Shown here piece after piece: positions 1-9,834 of a stretch of 64,000 nucleotides of DNA. A model generated the notes under the pieces. That model saw only the letters and a program-made list of their open reading frames with translations, did no database searches and was not told where the DNA came from. Within the stretch, counting starts at the first letter, position 1. Each line of letters begins with the position of its first letter. Origin of the DNA: Allomesorhizobium camelthorni (GTDB lineage Bacteria; Pseudomonadota; Alphaproteobacteria; Rhizobiales; Rhizobiaceae); NCBI RefSeq assembly GCF_011045125.1, contig NZ_JAAKZF010000016.1:44757-108756 (forward strand), given 5' to 3'. The position numbers and the translations under genes were made by a program.

Positions 1-1
1 G

Positions 2-874
2 GAGGCCGAGGCCATTCATATTTTTCGCGAGGTGGCCGCGACCTTTGCCAAACCGGTGATGCTCTATTCGGTGGGCAAGGATTCGTCGGTGCTGCTGCAT
101 CTGGCGATGAAGGCGTTCTATCCGGCCAAGCCGCCATTTCCTTTTCTTCACGTCGACACGACCTGGAAGTTTCGCGAGATGATCGAGTTTCGCGACTCCA
201 TGGCCGAGAAACTGGGCTTCGACCTTCTCGTCCATGTCAACGAAGACGGCGTGCGCGACGGCATCAATCCCTTCGACCACGGCTCGAATACCCACACCCA
301 TGTCATGAAGACGGTGGGCCTGCGCCAGGCGCTCGACAAATACGGTTTTGACGCGGCCTTTGGCGGCGCCCGCCGCGACGAGGAAAAGTCGCGCGCCAAG
401 GAGCGCATCTTCTCGTTCCGAAACGCGCAGCATGTCTGGGATCCCAAGAACCAGCGCCCGGAGATGTGGAAGATCTACAACACCCGGATTTCGCCGGGTG
501 AATCGATCCGCGTCTTCCCGCTGTCCAACTGGACCGAGCTCGACATCTGGCAATACATATTGCGCGAGGACATCCCGATCGTGCCGCTTTATTTCGCCAA
601 GAAGCGGCCGGTGGTCGAGCGCGACGGCATGCTGATCATGCGCGACGACGACCGCATGAAGCTCCGGCCCGACGAGGTCATCGAGAACCGTCTGGTCCGT
701 TTCAGGACGCTCGGCTGCTACCCGCTGACGGGGGCGATCGATTCCGACGCCGACGCTCTCGAAAGCATCGTCAATGAGATGCTGATCGCCCGAACCTCGG
801 AACGCCAGGGCCGGCTGATCGACCGGGACGAGGCCGGCTCGATGGAAAAGAAGAAGCGCGAAGGGTATTTCTGA
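2..874 (+). CDS. cysD: Sulfate adenylyltransferase subunit 2 (CysD), 5' end cut off by window
   Basis: Small subunit of ATP sulfurylase; with CysN it makes adenosine 5'-phosphosulfate (APS) from sulfate and ATP in the cytoplasm. The reading frame is open from base 2, and the first residues ([13 protein letters not shown]) match the CysD N-terminus, so the true start lies just outside the window; the GTG at 32 is internal. About 290 residues are visible against roughly 300 for the family. The PP-loop of the ATP pyrophosphatase superfamily is seen ([13 protein letters not shown]), followed by [15 protein letters not shown], which helps bind nucleotide. It is two bases from cysNC and clearly co-transcribed. 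Rhizobia may also carry a nodP paralog; no nod genes are near, so the housekeeping copy is favoured. Confidence 0.96.
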   Translation, partial: EAEAIHIFREVAATFAKPVMLYSVGKDSSVLLHLAMKAFYPAKPPFPFLHVDTTWKFREMIEFRDSMAEKLGFDLLVHVNEDGVRDGINPFDHGSNTHTHVMKTVGLRQALDKYGFDAAFGGARRDEEKSRAKERIFSFRNAQHVWDPKNQRPEMWKIYNTRISPGESIRVFPLSNWTELDIWQYILREDIPIVPLYFAKKRPVVERDGMLIMRDDDRMKLRPDEVIENRLVRFRTLGCYPLTGAIDSDADALESIVNEMLIARTSERQGRLIDRDEAGSMEKKKREGYF

Positions 875-876
875 GA

Positions 877-2808
877 ATGCGCCGCATACTGGCAGAAAAC
901 CTCGTTGCGGCGGATACCGTTCGCGAGTTCATCGCCGACCAGGAACAGAAGTCGCTGCTGCGCTTCCTGACGTGCGGTTCGGTCGACGACGGCAAGTCGA
1001 CGCTGATCGGACGCTTGCTGTCCGACACCAAGCAGATTTTCGAGGATCAGCTCGCCACGCTTGAGCGCGATTCGAAGAAGCACGGCACGACCGGCGACGA
1101 CATCGATTTCGCTTTGCTGGTGGACGGGCTGGAAGCCGAGCGCGAGCAGGGCATCACGATCGACGTCGCCTACCGGTTCTTCGCCACGCCCAAGCGAAAA
1201 TTCATCGTGGCCGACACGCCCGGACACGAACAATATACCCGCAATATGGCCACGGGCGCCTCGACCGCCGATCTGGCGATTGTGCTGGTCGACGCCAGGC
1301 AGGGCGTGCTGCGCCAGACGCGCCGCCATTCGATCATCGCTTCGCTTCTCGGCATCCGCCACGTGGTGCTTGCGGTCAACAAGATCGATCTGGTCGGCTT
1401 CGACAGCGACGTGTTTGCCAGGATCGTCGCCGACTACACGGAGTTCGCCAAGGATCTCGGCTTTTTGTCCATCGTGCCGATCCCGATGTCGGCTCGCTTC
1501 GGCGACAACGTCTCCCGCCGCTCTGCGCAGACCGGTTGGTATGCCGGCCCGACCCTCATCGACCACCTCGAAACGGTGGCGGTCGACGAAGCGAGCGAAC
1601 AGCCGCTCCGGTTTCCCGTGCAGTATGTGAACCGGCCGAATCTCGATTTCCGCGGCTTCGCGGGAACGGTCGCTTCGGGTTCGGTCGCGGAGGGCGACGT
1701 AGTCGTTGTCGCGAAGTCCGGCAAGCAATCGCGCGTCAAGCGCATCGTCGCGCAGGGCGGCGATCTCGAACGGGCAGTGGAGGGGCAGGCGGTCACCATC
1801 GTCCTGGAAGACGAGGTCGAAGTCTCGCGCGGCAACCTGCTGGTCGCGCCCGAAGCACGGCCGCAGATCGCCGATCAGTTCGCGGCCAACCTGGTCTGGT
1901 TCGACGAGCAGGCGCTTCTGCCGGGCCGCTCCTACATATTGCGCACCGAAACCGACCAGGCGAACGCGACCGTTTCGGATTTAAAATACCGCGTCAATGT
2001 CAACGACTTCGCGCAGGAGGCTGCGAAATCGCTGGCGATGAACGAGGTCGGCGTCGTCAACATCTCGGCGCAGTCGCCGATCGCCTTCGACAGCTTCGCT
2101 GAAAACCGCACCACCGGCGCGTTCATCCTCATCGACCGCATCACCAATGCGACGGTCGGGGCCGGCATGATTCTGCATGGGCTGCGCCGCGCCGACAACA
2201 TCCACTGGCAGTCGCTGGAGGTGACGAAGAGCGCCCGCGCCGCGGCCAAGAACCAGAAGCCGGGGGTCCTCTGGTTCACCGGGCTTTCGGGTTCGGGCAA
2301 GTCGACCATTGCTAATCTGCTCGAAAAGAAGCTGCATGCGAGCGGCCGCCACACCTACATTCTCGACGGCGACAATGTCCGCCACGGGCTGAACCGCGAT
2401 CTCGGCTTCACGGACGAGGACCGTGTCGAAAACATCCGCCGCGTCGCCGAAGTGGCGCGGCTGATGGTGGACGCCGGCCTGATGGTGATCGTCTCCTTCA
2501 TCTCGCCGTTTCGCGCCGAGCGCCGCATGGCGCGGGAGATGATGGGCGAGGGCGAGTTCATGGAGGTGTTCGTCGACACGCCTTTCGAGGAATGCGCCGC
2601 GCGCGATCCGAAAGGGCTTTATGCGAAGGCGCTCGGCGGCGAGATCAAGAACTTCACCGGGCTAGATTCTCCTTACGAGCGACCGGAAAATCCGGAAATT
2701 CACCTTCAGACGCTCGGCAAGTCTCCGGAAGAGATGGTAGAGATACTCGAAAGCTGGCTGAGCGAGCGCGATATTGCAGATCAACAATACGACGGCGGCG
2801 GCATCTGA
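877..2808 (+). CDS. cysNC: Bifunctional sulfate adenylyltransferase subunit 1 / adenylylsulfate kinase (CysNC)
   Basis: Fusion of the regulatory GTPase subunit of ATP sulfurylase (CysN) with APS kinase (CysC), so one 643-residue protein helps make APS and then phosphorylates it to PAPS. The N-terminal GTPase has its P-loop GSVDDGKST at residue 34, the switch II motif DTPGHEQY and the guanine-specificity motif NKID. After the EF-Tu-like beta-barrels, the kinase domain begins near residue 460, with P-loop GLSGSGKST at 469 and then [10 protein letters not shown] and FISPFRAER. The start is an ATG two bases after the cysD stop. NodQ of rhizobia has the same architecture; context favours the housekeeping role. 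The 3' end overlaps the likely cysQ start. Confidence 0.96.
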   Translation: MRRILAENLVAADTVREFIADQEQKSLLRFLTCGSVDDGKSTLIGRLLSDTKQIFEDQLATLERDSKKHGTTGDDIDFALLVDGLEAEREQGITIDVAYRFFATPKRKFIVADTPGHEQYTRNMATGASTADLAIVLVDARQGVLRQTRRHSIIASLLGIRHVVLAVNKIDLVGFDSDVFARIVADYTEFAKDLGFLSIVPIPMSARFGDNVSRRSAQTGWYAGPTLIDHLETVAVDEASEQPLRFPVQYVNRPNLDFRGFAGTVASGSVAEGDVVVVAKSGKQSRVKRIVAQGGDLERAVEGQAVTIVLEDEVEVSRGNLLVAPEARPQIADQFAANLVWFDEQALLPGRSYILRTETDQANATVSDLKYRVNVNDFAQEAAKSLAMNEVGVVNISAQSPIAFDSFAENRTTGAFILIDRITNATVGAGMILHGLRRADNIHWQSLEVTKSARAAAKNQKPGVLWFTGLSGSGKSTIANLLEKKLHASGRHTYILDGDNVRHGLNRDLGFTDEDRVENIRRVAEVARLMVDAGLMVIVSFISPFRAERRMAREMMGEGEFMEVFVDTPFEECAARDPKGLYAKALGGEIKNFTGLDSPYERPENPEIHLQTLGKSPEEMVEILESWLSERDIADQQYDGGGI

Positions 2809-3598
2809 CGACGAGGCGATGCTGGCGCACTTCGAGCGCCTGGCGCTTGCGGCCGGGCGTTTGGTCATGGACGTGTTCCATGCCGGCATATCGGTCGAAC
2901 ACAAGCTTGACGCCTCGCCGGTGACGGTGGCGGACCGGGCGAGCGAAGAGCTCATCCTTGCGGGCCTGCGCGCAGAATACCCGGACATCCCTTGCGTGGC
3001 GGAAGAGGAGGCCGCCGAGGGACTTGCGCCGCGTGATCCCGGGCAGACGTTCTTCCTGATCGACCCGCTCGACGGGACGAAGGAATTCGTCAACCGCAAC
3101 AGCGACTTCACGGTCAATATCGCGCTCGTCCGACAAGGCGCTCCGGAAATCGGCGTCGTCTATGCGCCGTGCAGCGGACGATTCTTTTCCGGCCGGCCGG
3201 GCAGGGCGGAATCGATCGAGGTCTCGCCGGAGTACGACATTGTCGGGCGCCGCAGGATTTTCGTGCGCGAGGGCAGGACGCCGCTGACCATCGTTGCCAG
3301 CCGCTCGCATCGCACGCCCGAGACCGACGAGTTCATAAGAGGCATCGAGGCGGCGGAGATCGTTTCGGTCGGATCGTCGCTGAAATTCTGCCTGATCGCC
3401 GGCGGCGAAGCGGATGTCTATCCGCGTTTCGGCCGCACGATGGAGTGGGACACGGCGGCCGGCGACGCGATTTTGCGCGCGGCAGGCGGCATGACCTGCA
3501 CCACCGATGGCAGGCCGCTGGCCTACGGGAAGCGCAGCCAGCCGGGTGAGGCCGACTACGCCAATCCGTCCTTCATCGCCAGCGGCAGCATTTCATAG
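2774..3598 (+). CDS. cysQ: 3'(2'),5'-bisphosphate nucleotidase CysQ
   Basis: Inositol-monophosphatase-superfamily enzyme that removes the 3'-phosphate from PAP (and PAPS), preventing build-up of by-products from the sulfate activation encoded just upstream. Metal-site motifs of the family are visible: an acidic EEEAAEG stretch, [11 protein letters not shown] near residue 95, and [10 protein letters not shown] near the C-terminus. Length of 274 residues is normal. The start is uncertain. The TTG at 2774 overlaps cysNC and keeps a short extension ([19 protein letters not shown]) that looks family-like; the ATG at 2819, ten bases after the cysNC stop, is the alternative and would shorten the protein by 15 residues. 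Its stop is 12 bases from that of a convergent gene. Confidence 0.92.
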   Translation: MQINNTTAAASDDEAMLAHFERLALAAGRLVMDVFHAGISVEHKLDASPVTVADRASEELILAGLRAEYPDIPCVAEEEAAEGLAPRDPGQTFFLIDPLDGTKEFVNRNSDFTVNIALVRQGAPEIGVVYAPCSGRFFSGRPGRAESIEVSPEYDIVGRRRIFVREGRTPLTIVASRSHRTPETDEFIRGIEAAEIVSVGSSLKFCLIAGGEADVYPRFGRTMEWDTAAGDAILRAAGGMTCTTDGRPLAYGKRSQPGEADYANPSFIASGSIS

Positions 3599-3610
3599 GC
3601 CGTTGGCTGG

Positions 3611-4750
3611 TTATTCGGCCGCCTGCGCGGTCTTGGTTTCGATGAAGCTGCGGATCGCGCCGACGATCCGGTCCTGGTCCTTGACCGTGAGGTAGGGATG
3701 CATGGGCAGGCAGAGAATCCGCTTGGGCAGCGATTCTGAGACGGGCAGCCCGCCCGGCGCGACAGGGTATTTCCGGTACGCCACCTGCTGGTGCAGCGGC
3801 TTCACATAATAAATGACCGAAGGAATGCCCTGTTCCTGGAGGTGAGCCTTGAGTTCGTCGCGGTACGGCGTCTCGATGGCGTATTGCGCCCAGGCCGAGC
3901 GGCTGCCTTCCGGCACATGGGCGGTCTTGACCAAATTGTGCAGAGCGCCGCGATAGCGCTCGGCCACGGCTTGGCGCGCGACCATTTCGTCCTCGAGGAT
4001 GGCGAGCTTTTCAATCAGGATGGCAGCCTGCAACGTATCCAGCCGTGAATTCAGGCCGACATGGATGTTGTCGTACTGGGTCTCGCCCTTGCCATGGAAG
4101 GCGAAGGAGCGGAGCTTTGCCGCCATCTCGTCGTCATTGGTGAACATGGCGCCGCCATCGCCGTAGCATCCGAGCGGCTTGGCCGGATAGAAGCTCGTCG
4201 CGCCGACGCTCCCGAAGGAGCCGCACATACGGCCTCCAGTCGAGCCGCCGATCGCCTGCGCGGCGTCCTCGATCACCAGCAGGTTTTCGCGCTCGGCGAT
4301 CTCCGAGATTGCCGCGTAGTCGGCGCCGAGCCCGAACAAATCGACCGGAATGATTGCCCGCGGCGTCAACCGGCCCTCTTTCTTGACCATGGCGATCGCC
4401 GCTTCGAGGCTGGCGATATCGATATTGTAGGTGTCCGCGTCGACATCGACGAAGACCGGCTCGGCCTTGGCGAGCGCAACGACCTCGGCCGTCGCGGCGA
4501 ATGTGAAGCTCGGCACGAACACGGCATCGCCCGGCCCGATGCCCGAGGCGTAGAGCGGCAGAAGCAGTGCGTCCGTGCCGTTGGCGCAGGCAACCACGTG
4601 CTTGACGCCGACATAGGCGGCGAGCTGGTTCTCGAACTCGGTGACCTCCGGCCCGAGAATGTAGCGGCCGTCATCGACCACCCGGTCGATCGCCGCCTTC
4701 AGCCGGTCCCGAATTCTTTCGCGCTGCGCGCCGAGGTCGATAAACTGCAT
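3611..4750 (-). CDS. DegT/DnrJ/EryC1/StrS family PLP-dependent aminotransferase
   Basis: Probable sugar aminotransferase that adds an amino group to a keto-sugar nucleotide for surface polysaccharide or a related glycan. The 379-residue protein starts at an ATG followed by the family-typical MQFIDLGAQ; a frame open further upstream is not needed. The PLP-contacting acidic motif EDAAQA is at residues 151-156, and the Schiff-base lysine is K181 in TSFYPAKPLG. NGTDAL near residue 57 would bind the cofactor phosphate. It stands alone: convergent with cysQ and 224 bases downstream of frcK on the same strand. No sugar-nucleotide partner genes are in the window, so the substrate is unknown. Confidence 0.9.
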   Translation of the reverse strand: MQFIDLGAQRERIRDRLKAAIDRVVDDGRYILGPEVTEFENQLAAYVGVKHVVACANGTDALLLPLYASGIGPGDAVFVPSFTFAATAEVVALAKAEPVFVDVDADTYNIDIASLEAAIAMVKKEGRLTPRAIIPVDLFGLGADYAAISEIAERENLLVIEDAAQAIGGSTGGRMCGSFGSVGATSFYPAKPLGCYGDGGAMFTNDDEMAAKLRSFAFHGKGETQYDNIHVGLNSRLDTLQAAILIEKLAILEDEMVARQAVAERYRGALHNLVKTAHVPEGSRSAWAQYAIETPYRDELKAHLQEQGIPSVIYYVKPLHQQVAYRKYPVAPGGLPVSESLPKRILCLPMHPYLTVKDQDRIVGAIRSFIETKTAQAAE

Positions 4751-4974
4751 GCCTGCTCCGAAACGTGCCCTGTCAGATCTCGCGCCGCTGATAGCATGAG
4801 TTGATTTGGCCAAGAAAGCGCAAGGCGGGACTGCATTGCCGCGGCGCGGCGTCGCGCGTTACCGGCTGATGTGAGCATGGGCCGCGGAATCCGGCGCATA
4901 AGGGCACATTCTGCTTGCCGAGGCTGACGTTTACGGAACCTCCGGAAACATAAAGTGATGCAGGTTCGACGTCT

Positions 4975-5897
4975 TCAGGCGATTTCATGCCGCCAGGGCG
5001 GATTTGCGCCGGCGCGCGATACCGTGATGGCCGCAGCCTTGGCTCCGAGCGTGAGCGCGTCGCGAATGGCCTGTTCGGAAAGCTCTTCCAGGGCGGTTTT
5101 CGACAACAGGCCGCCATCGTGCAACGACGCGAGTATGCCTGCGTTGAAGGTGTCGCCTGCACCCACAGTGTCGACGACCGTGACACGTTCGGGCATTACG
5201 GAAACGGTGTGGCGCTTGGTGTAGCCGACAGCGCCCTTGCTGCCATGGGTCACGACGATAAGCTTGGGCCCGCTTTCGAGCCATTTGCGCACCTGGACTT
5301 CCTCGGAGCCCTCGTTTCCAAACCAGGCGAGATCCTCGTCGGAAAGCTTGATGATGTCTGCCAGCGCCATCATCCGGCGTATGCGGTCATTGTGCTTTTC
5401 CTTGTCGGGAATGAAGCCTGGCCGGATATTGGGGTCGAGCATCGTCACGCGCCGGTCAGCTTCCCGCTTCATCAGCGCCTCGTACGTCGAGCCGCATGGC
5501 TCCGGGATCAGGCTGATCGCGCCGAACAGCATCGCCTCGACATCATCGCCAAGAAGCGGAAGGTCGGCTTCGGTGAGCATGCGGCCGGCTGTGTTCTCAT
5601 CGTAGAAGGTGTAGGTCGCGTGACCGTCGGCCAGCCGCACGAACGCCAGTGTGGTTGGCCGCGCCGAAACGTCGGCATAGCGGGAGCCCGCATTGCTGGA
5701 GGCCAGCACCTCGCGGATCTGCTGGCCGAACAGGTCCGACGACAGGCCGGAGAAGAACTCGACCGGTACGCCGAGCCGCCCGAGCGCGATCGCCGTGTTG
5801 AAGATCGCTCCGCCGGCGTAAGGCGCGAATGCCGCTTCCCCCGCTGTGCTTTCGCGAGGCAGCATGTCGATGAGCGCTTCGCCACAACACAGGATCA
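4975..5897 (-). CDS. frcK: PfkB-family carbohydrate kinase, probable fructokinase (FrcK)
   Basis: Phosphorylates a sugar in the cytoplasm, most likely fructose brought in by the FrcBCA transporter encoded nearby. The 307-residue protein has the ribokinase/PfkB fold signatures: an N-terminal GEALIDMLP sugar-binding stretch, a glycine-rich YAGGAIFNTAIALGRLG segment, and the C-terminal GAGDTFNAG with catalytic Asp249. The ATG at 5897 is chosen because GGAG lies nine bases upstream; the in-frame TTG at 5907 would abut that ribosome-binding site. It lies about 120 bases downstream of frcR on the same strand and probably shares its transcript. In Sinorhizobium the frc genes form frcBCAK; here the kinase sits with the regulator instead. 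Confidence 0.85.
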
Positions 5898-6016
5898 TTA
5901 TTTCCAACTCCGACGTCTACGCGCCCGATACGGGCGGCTGGCGATAGCAATAACGCCTGGCGCGGCGAACCGGCAACCGGCCAGCACGGGCGATCCGGGC
6001 GGCATCTTCGCTATCC

Positions 6017-7234
6017 TCAGGAAAGCCGCGTGTCGCCGATGAGGAAGCGCTCCGACAGCGGCAGGCTTGCGCCGCCGAGCGCGCGCGCATGTATGCCGAC
6101 CGTGCCCTCTCGAACCAGCGGGACCGTCAGCCCTTCCACATCGACCTTCTGCAGCGATGTCTTGACCGCTTCGACCAACCGCTTGCGGATCGGCTCCGGC
6201 ATCCAGCCATCGATAATCGCAGCTTCGAAATCGATCACGGCGGAGGCCGCGACGATGGCATAGGCAAGCGCGTCCGCCGCGGTCGACATCCACGAATCCA
6301 GGTCGGGACCGATGTCGCCCCAATCTTCCGGAGAGGTCCACAGATGCGATGCGTCGACGCCCTTGCCGTTGAGCGTGCGTTCAAGAATGGCGATGGACGC
6401 CACATCGATCAGCTGGATGGGACAGCCGTCCGGGCCGGGCACCGGCATCGAACCCAATGCGCCGGCATTGCCGCTGGGGCCGGTATAAAGCCGGCCGTTC
6501 AGAACCAGCCCGCCGCCGGCAAACGCGCCGATGTAAAAATAAACGAAGTCGCGCAGCTGTCCGCTTTGCCCGAACACCAGTTCGGCGCCGCATGCCGATG
6601 TCGCATCGTTTTGCAGATAAACAGGGAAATCGCACTGCTGACGAATCCGCTCGCGAATGTCGAGATGACGCCACTGGTCCATTATCTCGCGCGGCGCTCC
6701 GGCTGTTTCCGCCCAGTTCCAGAGCTCAAAGGGCATGGCGATGCCTAGACCGGCGATGCGCTTGTGCTGCTCCTCGTCGAGGCTGGCGCGCAGCTCCGCG
6801 ATGCCGGATTTGACGAACTCGATCGTCTCCTCGGGCGCGGGAAAGTGATAGGAATGCTGGAGCATCGCGCGGACATTGCCGAGGAAATCGATCAGCACGA
6901 GTTCGGCGCTGCGCCGGCCGATCTTCAGCCCAAGGAAATAGGCCCCTTCGGGGTTGAGTGACATCGGGATCGACGGCTGGCCGATCTTTCCACGCACCGG
7001 CTCTTCGCGCAGGAGCAGCCCGTCGTCCTCGAGTTCGCGCATGATCACCGAGACGGTCTGCGCAGAAAGCTTGGTCATGCGCGCAATGTCGGACTTGGCG
7101 AGGCTGCCATGGCGGCGAACGAGCGAGAGCACGAGCCGCTCGTTATGGTCCCTCATTCCGCTCTGGTTCGTGCCATGATGAAACCGGCTCTCCCCCAGTT
7201 CGCGCGAACCGTGCCTGAGATCGCCGGATTGCAC
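6017..7234 (-). CDS. frcR: ROK-family transcriptional regulator of the fructose genes (FrcR-like)
   Basis: Predicted regulator of the divergent frcBCA operon and of frcK. A winged-helix DNA-binding domain occupies about residues 25-85 (NERLVLSLVRRHGSLAKSDI with the recognition region LSAQTVSVIM); a ROK sugar-kinase-like domain follows to residue 405. The usual zinc-binding Cys cluster and the sugar-contact His of ROK proteins are not seen: where they are expected the sequence reads GNAGALGSM and GPDGCPIQL. It therefore probably senses its ligand without that zinc site. The start is GTG, with GGGAGG upstream. FrcR identity rests on position beside frcB and frcK, and a sister sugar regulator is possible. 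Confidence 0.82.
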   Translation of the reverse strand: MQSGDLRHGSRELGESRFHHGTNQSGMRDHNERLVLSLVRRHGSLAKSDIARMTKLSAQTVSVIMRELEDDGLLLREEPVRGKIGQPSIPMSLNPEGAYFLGLKIGRRSAELVLIDFLGNVRAMLQHSYHFPAPEETIEFVKSGIAELRASLDEEQHKRIAGLGIAMPFELWNWAETAGAPREIMDQWRHLDIRERIRQQCDFPVYLQNDATSACGAELVFGQSGQLRDFVYFYIGAFAGGGLVLNGRLYTGPSGNAGALGSMPVPGPDGCPIQLIDVASIAILERTLNGKGVDASHLWTSPEDWGDIGPDLDSWMSTAADALAYAIVAASAVIDFEAAIIDGWMPEPIRKRLVEAVKTSLQKVDVEGLTVPLVREGTVGIHARALGGASLPLSERFLIGDTRLS

Positions 7235-7294
7235 CTATTCCTCCCGATTGCTCGTTCTTGTCTTTTTCGCAAGAATGACCAGCAATCTCCGGCC

Positions 7295-7330
7295 TGTCAA
7301 TAATAAATAAGAGTGATTTAATTATTGACA
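7295..7330. promoter_or_regulatory. Palindromic operator with outward-facing -35 boxes between frcR and frcB
   Basis: Perfect 10-bp inverted repeat TGTCAATAAT / ATTATTGACA (7295-7304 and 7321-7330) around a 16-base AT-rich centre, with a second nested repeat TAAAT/ATTTA (7304-7308, 7316-7320). The right arm contains a consensus -35 TTGACA (7325-7330) pointing to frcB and the left arm contains the same hexamer pointing to frcR. The -10 matches at 17-base spacing are weak on both sides. This is the natural binding site for the adjacent ROK regulator; binding itself is inferred. Confidence 0.65.
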
Positions 7331-7441
7331 AACCAATTTGGCTGCTGTTTTCTGATACGAGATTGCCGGGGCGACAGCGCCTCGACATCTGGAAAGATGC
7401 CGGCTTTCGGCATCGGTCGTGTTTTCACTGGGAGGATAACC

Positions 7442-8476
7442 GTGACCAAAACCGCACTTCTGAAATCCACCGTTTTCGGTGCCGCCGCCGCCGCTCTTCT
7501 GGCTTTCGCGCCCTCGGCTTCCGCTGCCGATGTCAGCGCCTGCCTCATCACCAAGACCGACACCAATCCGTTCTTCGTCAAGATGAAGGAAGGCGCCACC
7601 GCTAAGGCGGCGGAACTGGGCATCACGTTGAAGGCATACGCCGGCAAGGTCGACGGCGATTCGGAAAGCCAAGTCGCTGCGATCGAAAGCTGCATCGCCG
7701 ACGGCGCCAAGGGCATCCTGATCACGGCGTCCGACACCAAGGGCATCGTCTCGACGGTCAAGAAGGCGCGCGACGCCGGCATTCTGGTCATCGCGCTCGA
7801 CACCCCGCTTGATCCGCTCGACGCCGCCGACGCGACCTTTGCGACCGACAACTTCGAGGCGGGCCGGCTGATCGGCGCGTGGGCTGCCGCGACGCTGGGC
7901 GACGGGGCGAAGGATGCGAAGATCGGCTTCCTCGACCTGACGCCGGACCAGCCGACCGTCGACGTGCTGCGCGACCAGGGCTTCATGGCGGGCTTCGGCA
8001 TCGACACCAAGGACGTGAACAAGATCGGCGACGAGGACGATCCGCGCATCGTCGGCCACGACGTCACCAACGGCAACGAGGAAGGCGGCCGCAAGGCTAT
8101 GGAAAACCTCTTGCAGAAGGATCCGTCGATCAACGTCATCCACACCATCAACGAACCTGCCGCCGTCGGCGCCTACCAGGCGCTCAAGGCCGTCGGCATG
8201 GAAGGCAACGTGCTGATCGTTTCGGTCGACGGCGGCTGCCCCGGCGTGAAATCAGTAGCCGAGGGGGTGATCGGCGCCACGTCCCAGCAATATCCGCTCC
8301 AGATGGCCGCGCTCGGCATCGAGGCGATCGCCGCCTTCGCCAAGGACGGCACCAAGCCCAAGCCGACCGAAGGCAAGGAATTCTTCGATACCGGCGTCAA
8401 TCTGGTGACCGACAAGCCGGCCGAAGGCGTCCAGTCGATCGATACCAAAGAAGGCACGGCGAAGTGCTGGGGCTGA
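7442..8476 (+). CDS. frcB: Sugar (fructose) ABC transporter periplasmic binding protein FrcB
   Basis: Periplasmic receptor of the FrcBCA importer, in the ribose/galactose-binding (type I) family. A cleavable signal peptide covers about residues 1-27, with a hydrophobic [10 protein letters not shown] core and cleavage near SASA-ADVS. The mature protein shows family features: [11 protein letters not shown] at the start, a first lobe ending in [21 protein letters not shown], and a [10 protein letters not shown] segment near the end. The start is GTG at 7442, preceded by GGAGG; a longer open frame upstream lacks a ribosome-binding site and would bury the signal peptide. It is first in the plus-strand operon, 291 bases ahead of frcC. 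Fructose specificity is inferred from the kinase and transporter context. Confidence 0.9.
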   Translation: MTKTALLKSTVFGAAAAALLAFAPSASAADVSACLITKTDTNPFFVKMKEGATAKAAELGITLKAYAGKVDGDSESQVAAIESCIADGAKGILITASDTKGIVSTVKKARDAGILVIALDTPLDPLDAADATFATDNFEAGRLIGAWAAATLGDGAKDAKIGFLDLTPDQPTVDVLRDQGFMAGFGIDTKDVNKIGDEDDPRIVGHDVTNGNEEGGRKAMENLLQKDPSINVIHTINEPAAVGAYQALKAVGMEGNVLIVSVDGGCPGVKSVAEGVIGATSQQYPLQMAALGIEAIAAFAKDGTKPKPTEGKEFFDTGVNLVTDKPAEGVQSIDTKEGTAKCWG

Positions 8477-8488
8477 AAAAGCCGATGT

Positions 8489-8606
8489 GAATTCTACTCC
8501 GACGGCCATCTGACGGCGTCTTCTACGCTTCCGGTGCTCACGGACTTATGTCCGCTCCGCGCCGGTTCTCGAAGCCATCCGCCATCTGACTCACCGGAGC
8601 GAATTC
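8489..8606. repeat. Palindrome-bounded intergenic element between frcB and frcC
   Basis: The ends are inverted copies: GAATTCnnCTCCG at 8489-8501 and CGGAGnGAATTC at 8595-8606. Inside are two copies of CCATCTGAC and a small hairpin CGGAC-TTAT-GTCCG (8541-8554). The pattern resembles a small rhizobial intergenic palindromic repeat that could fold as RNA within the frc transcript. Whether it recurs elsewhere in the genome cannot be judged here. Confidence 0.4.
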
Positions 8607-8641
8607 TCATCCGGCTTTTGACGAGCCTTCGAATCGCCTAC

Positions 8642-8667
8642 CCGGTCGGGGCTTGATCCCCGACCGG
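8642..8667 (+). terminator. Stem-loop in the frcB-frcC gap
   Basis: Perfect 10-bp stem CCGGTCGGGG / CCCCGACCGG with a 6-base loop, followed by TTT. It could act as a partial terminator or as a 3' stabiliser of frcB mRNA, giving more binding protein than membrane components, a common layout in ABC operons. The short T-run argues against full termination. Confidence 0.5.
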
Positions 8668-8767
8668 TTTAGACTGACGATACATTTCGCCGAATTTCTT
8701 ACGCCGGCAAAGACCGGCGGCTTTCGGCAGGAAACGCCACGCGTTCGCGCGACGGGAGGTAGGTAGC

Positions 8768-9832
8768 ATGGCCGAGGCTCAAGAATTCGAAAAGGTTCTG
8801 TCGGGCAGCGACACGTCGGTCGCGGCGTTCGAGGATCACGGCGCATCGTTCGTGACGCGGATACAGCATTTCCTGCACTCGACGCCGGCGGCGGTCCCGC
8901 TGATCGTGCTTTTGCTGGCCATCGTCGTTTTCGGCCTGAGCATCGGCGGACGGTTCTTCTCCTCCTATACGCTTACCTTGATCCTCCAGCAGATAGCTGT
9001 GGTCGGCATTCTAGGCGCGGCGCAGACACTGGTGATCCTGACGGCGGGCATCGACCTGTCGATCGGCGTCGTGATGGTGATCTCGGCGGTCGTCATGGGC
9101 AATTTCGCCGTGGGCTACGGCTGGCCCACGATTATTGCGGTCCCGGTTGGTCTTGTGGTCGGCGCGCTTTGCGGACTGCTGAATGGGGCTTTGGTCGCCT
9201 ATGTGAAACTGCCCCCCTTCATTGTGACGCTGGGAACGTGGAACATCATCATGGCGACGAATTTCATCTACTCCGCCAACGAGACGATCCGCGATGCGGA
9301 CGTTGCTGCCCAGGCGCCGCTCCTGCATCTGTTCGGGACGAGCATCAAGGTCGGAAATGCGGTGCTGACCCTGGGCGTTATCGCCATGGTGGTTCTAGTT
9401 CTTATCCTCTGGTACGTCCTCAACCATACCGCCTGGGGGAGGCACGTCTACGCGGTTGGCGACGATCCCGAGGCGGCGAAGCTTTCGGGCATTGAGACGA
9501 AAAAGGTTTTGATGGCGGTCTATGCCCTGGCCGGGCTGATCGCTGCGTTCGCCGCATGGGTCGCGATCGGCCGCAACGGTTCGATCTCCCCTTCCTGGGC
9601 GGTCACCGACTACAATCTGCAGGCCATCACCGCGACGGTCATCGGCGGCATATCGCTGTTTGGCGGGCGCGGCTCGATCCTCGGCACGCTGTTCGGCGCA
9701 ATGATCGTCGGCGTCGTCTCGATGGGCCTCAACATGCTCGGCGCCGATCCGCAATGGAAAGTGCTTCTGACCGGCGTGCTCATCATCGGCGCCGTCGCCA
9801 TCGACCAATGGATCAGAAAGGTTTCGGTGTAG
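8768..9832 (+). CDS. frcC: Sugar (fructose) ABC transporter permease FrcC
   Basis: Inner-membrane channel subunit of the FrcBCA importer, in the RbsC/XylH permease family (354 residues). After a soluble N-terminal stretch of about 45 residues come many hydrophobic helices (for example VPLIVLLLAIVVFGLSIGG and AVLTLGVIAMVVLVLILWYV). Family motifs include LTAGIDLSIGVVM and the cytoplasmic GDDPEAAKLSGI segment that contacts the ATPase, with GGRGSILGTLFGA near the C-terminus. The ATG is preceded by GGGAGG. The frcA start follows the stop by two bases. Confidence 0.91.
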   Translation: MAEAQEFEKVLSGSDTSVAAFEDHGASFVTRIQHFLHSTPAAVPLIVLLLAIVVFGLSIGGRFFSSYTLTLILQQIAVVGILGAAQTLVILTAGIDLSIGVVMVISAVVMGNFAVGYGWPTIIAVPVGLVVGALCGLLNGALVAYVKLPPFIVTLGTWNIIMATNFIYSANETIRDADVAAQAPLLHLFGTSIKVGNAVLTLGVIAMVVLVLILWYVLNHTAWGRHVYAVGDDPEAAKLSGIETKKVLMAVYALAGLIAAFAAWVAIGRNGSISPSWAVTDYNLQAITATVIGGISLFGGRGSILGTLFGAMIVGVVSMGLNMLGADPQWKVLLTGVLIIGAVAIDQWIRKVSV

Positions 9833-9834
9833 CC

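Noticed and set aside
1..3598. Assignment of the sulfate genes as nodPQ
   Set aside because: Sequence families overlap, but no nod genes or nod-box-like context is present, and cysQ follows directly; the housekeeping cys names are used.
9556..9834. N-terminal extension of FrcA
   Set aside because: Falls inside frcC; the ATG at 9835 gives the standard ABC cassette start.
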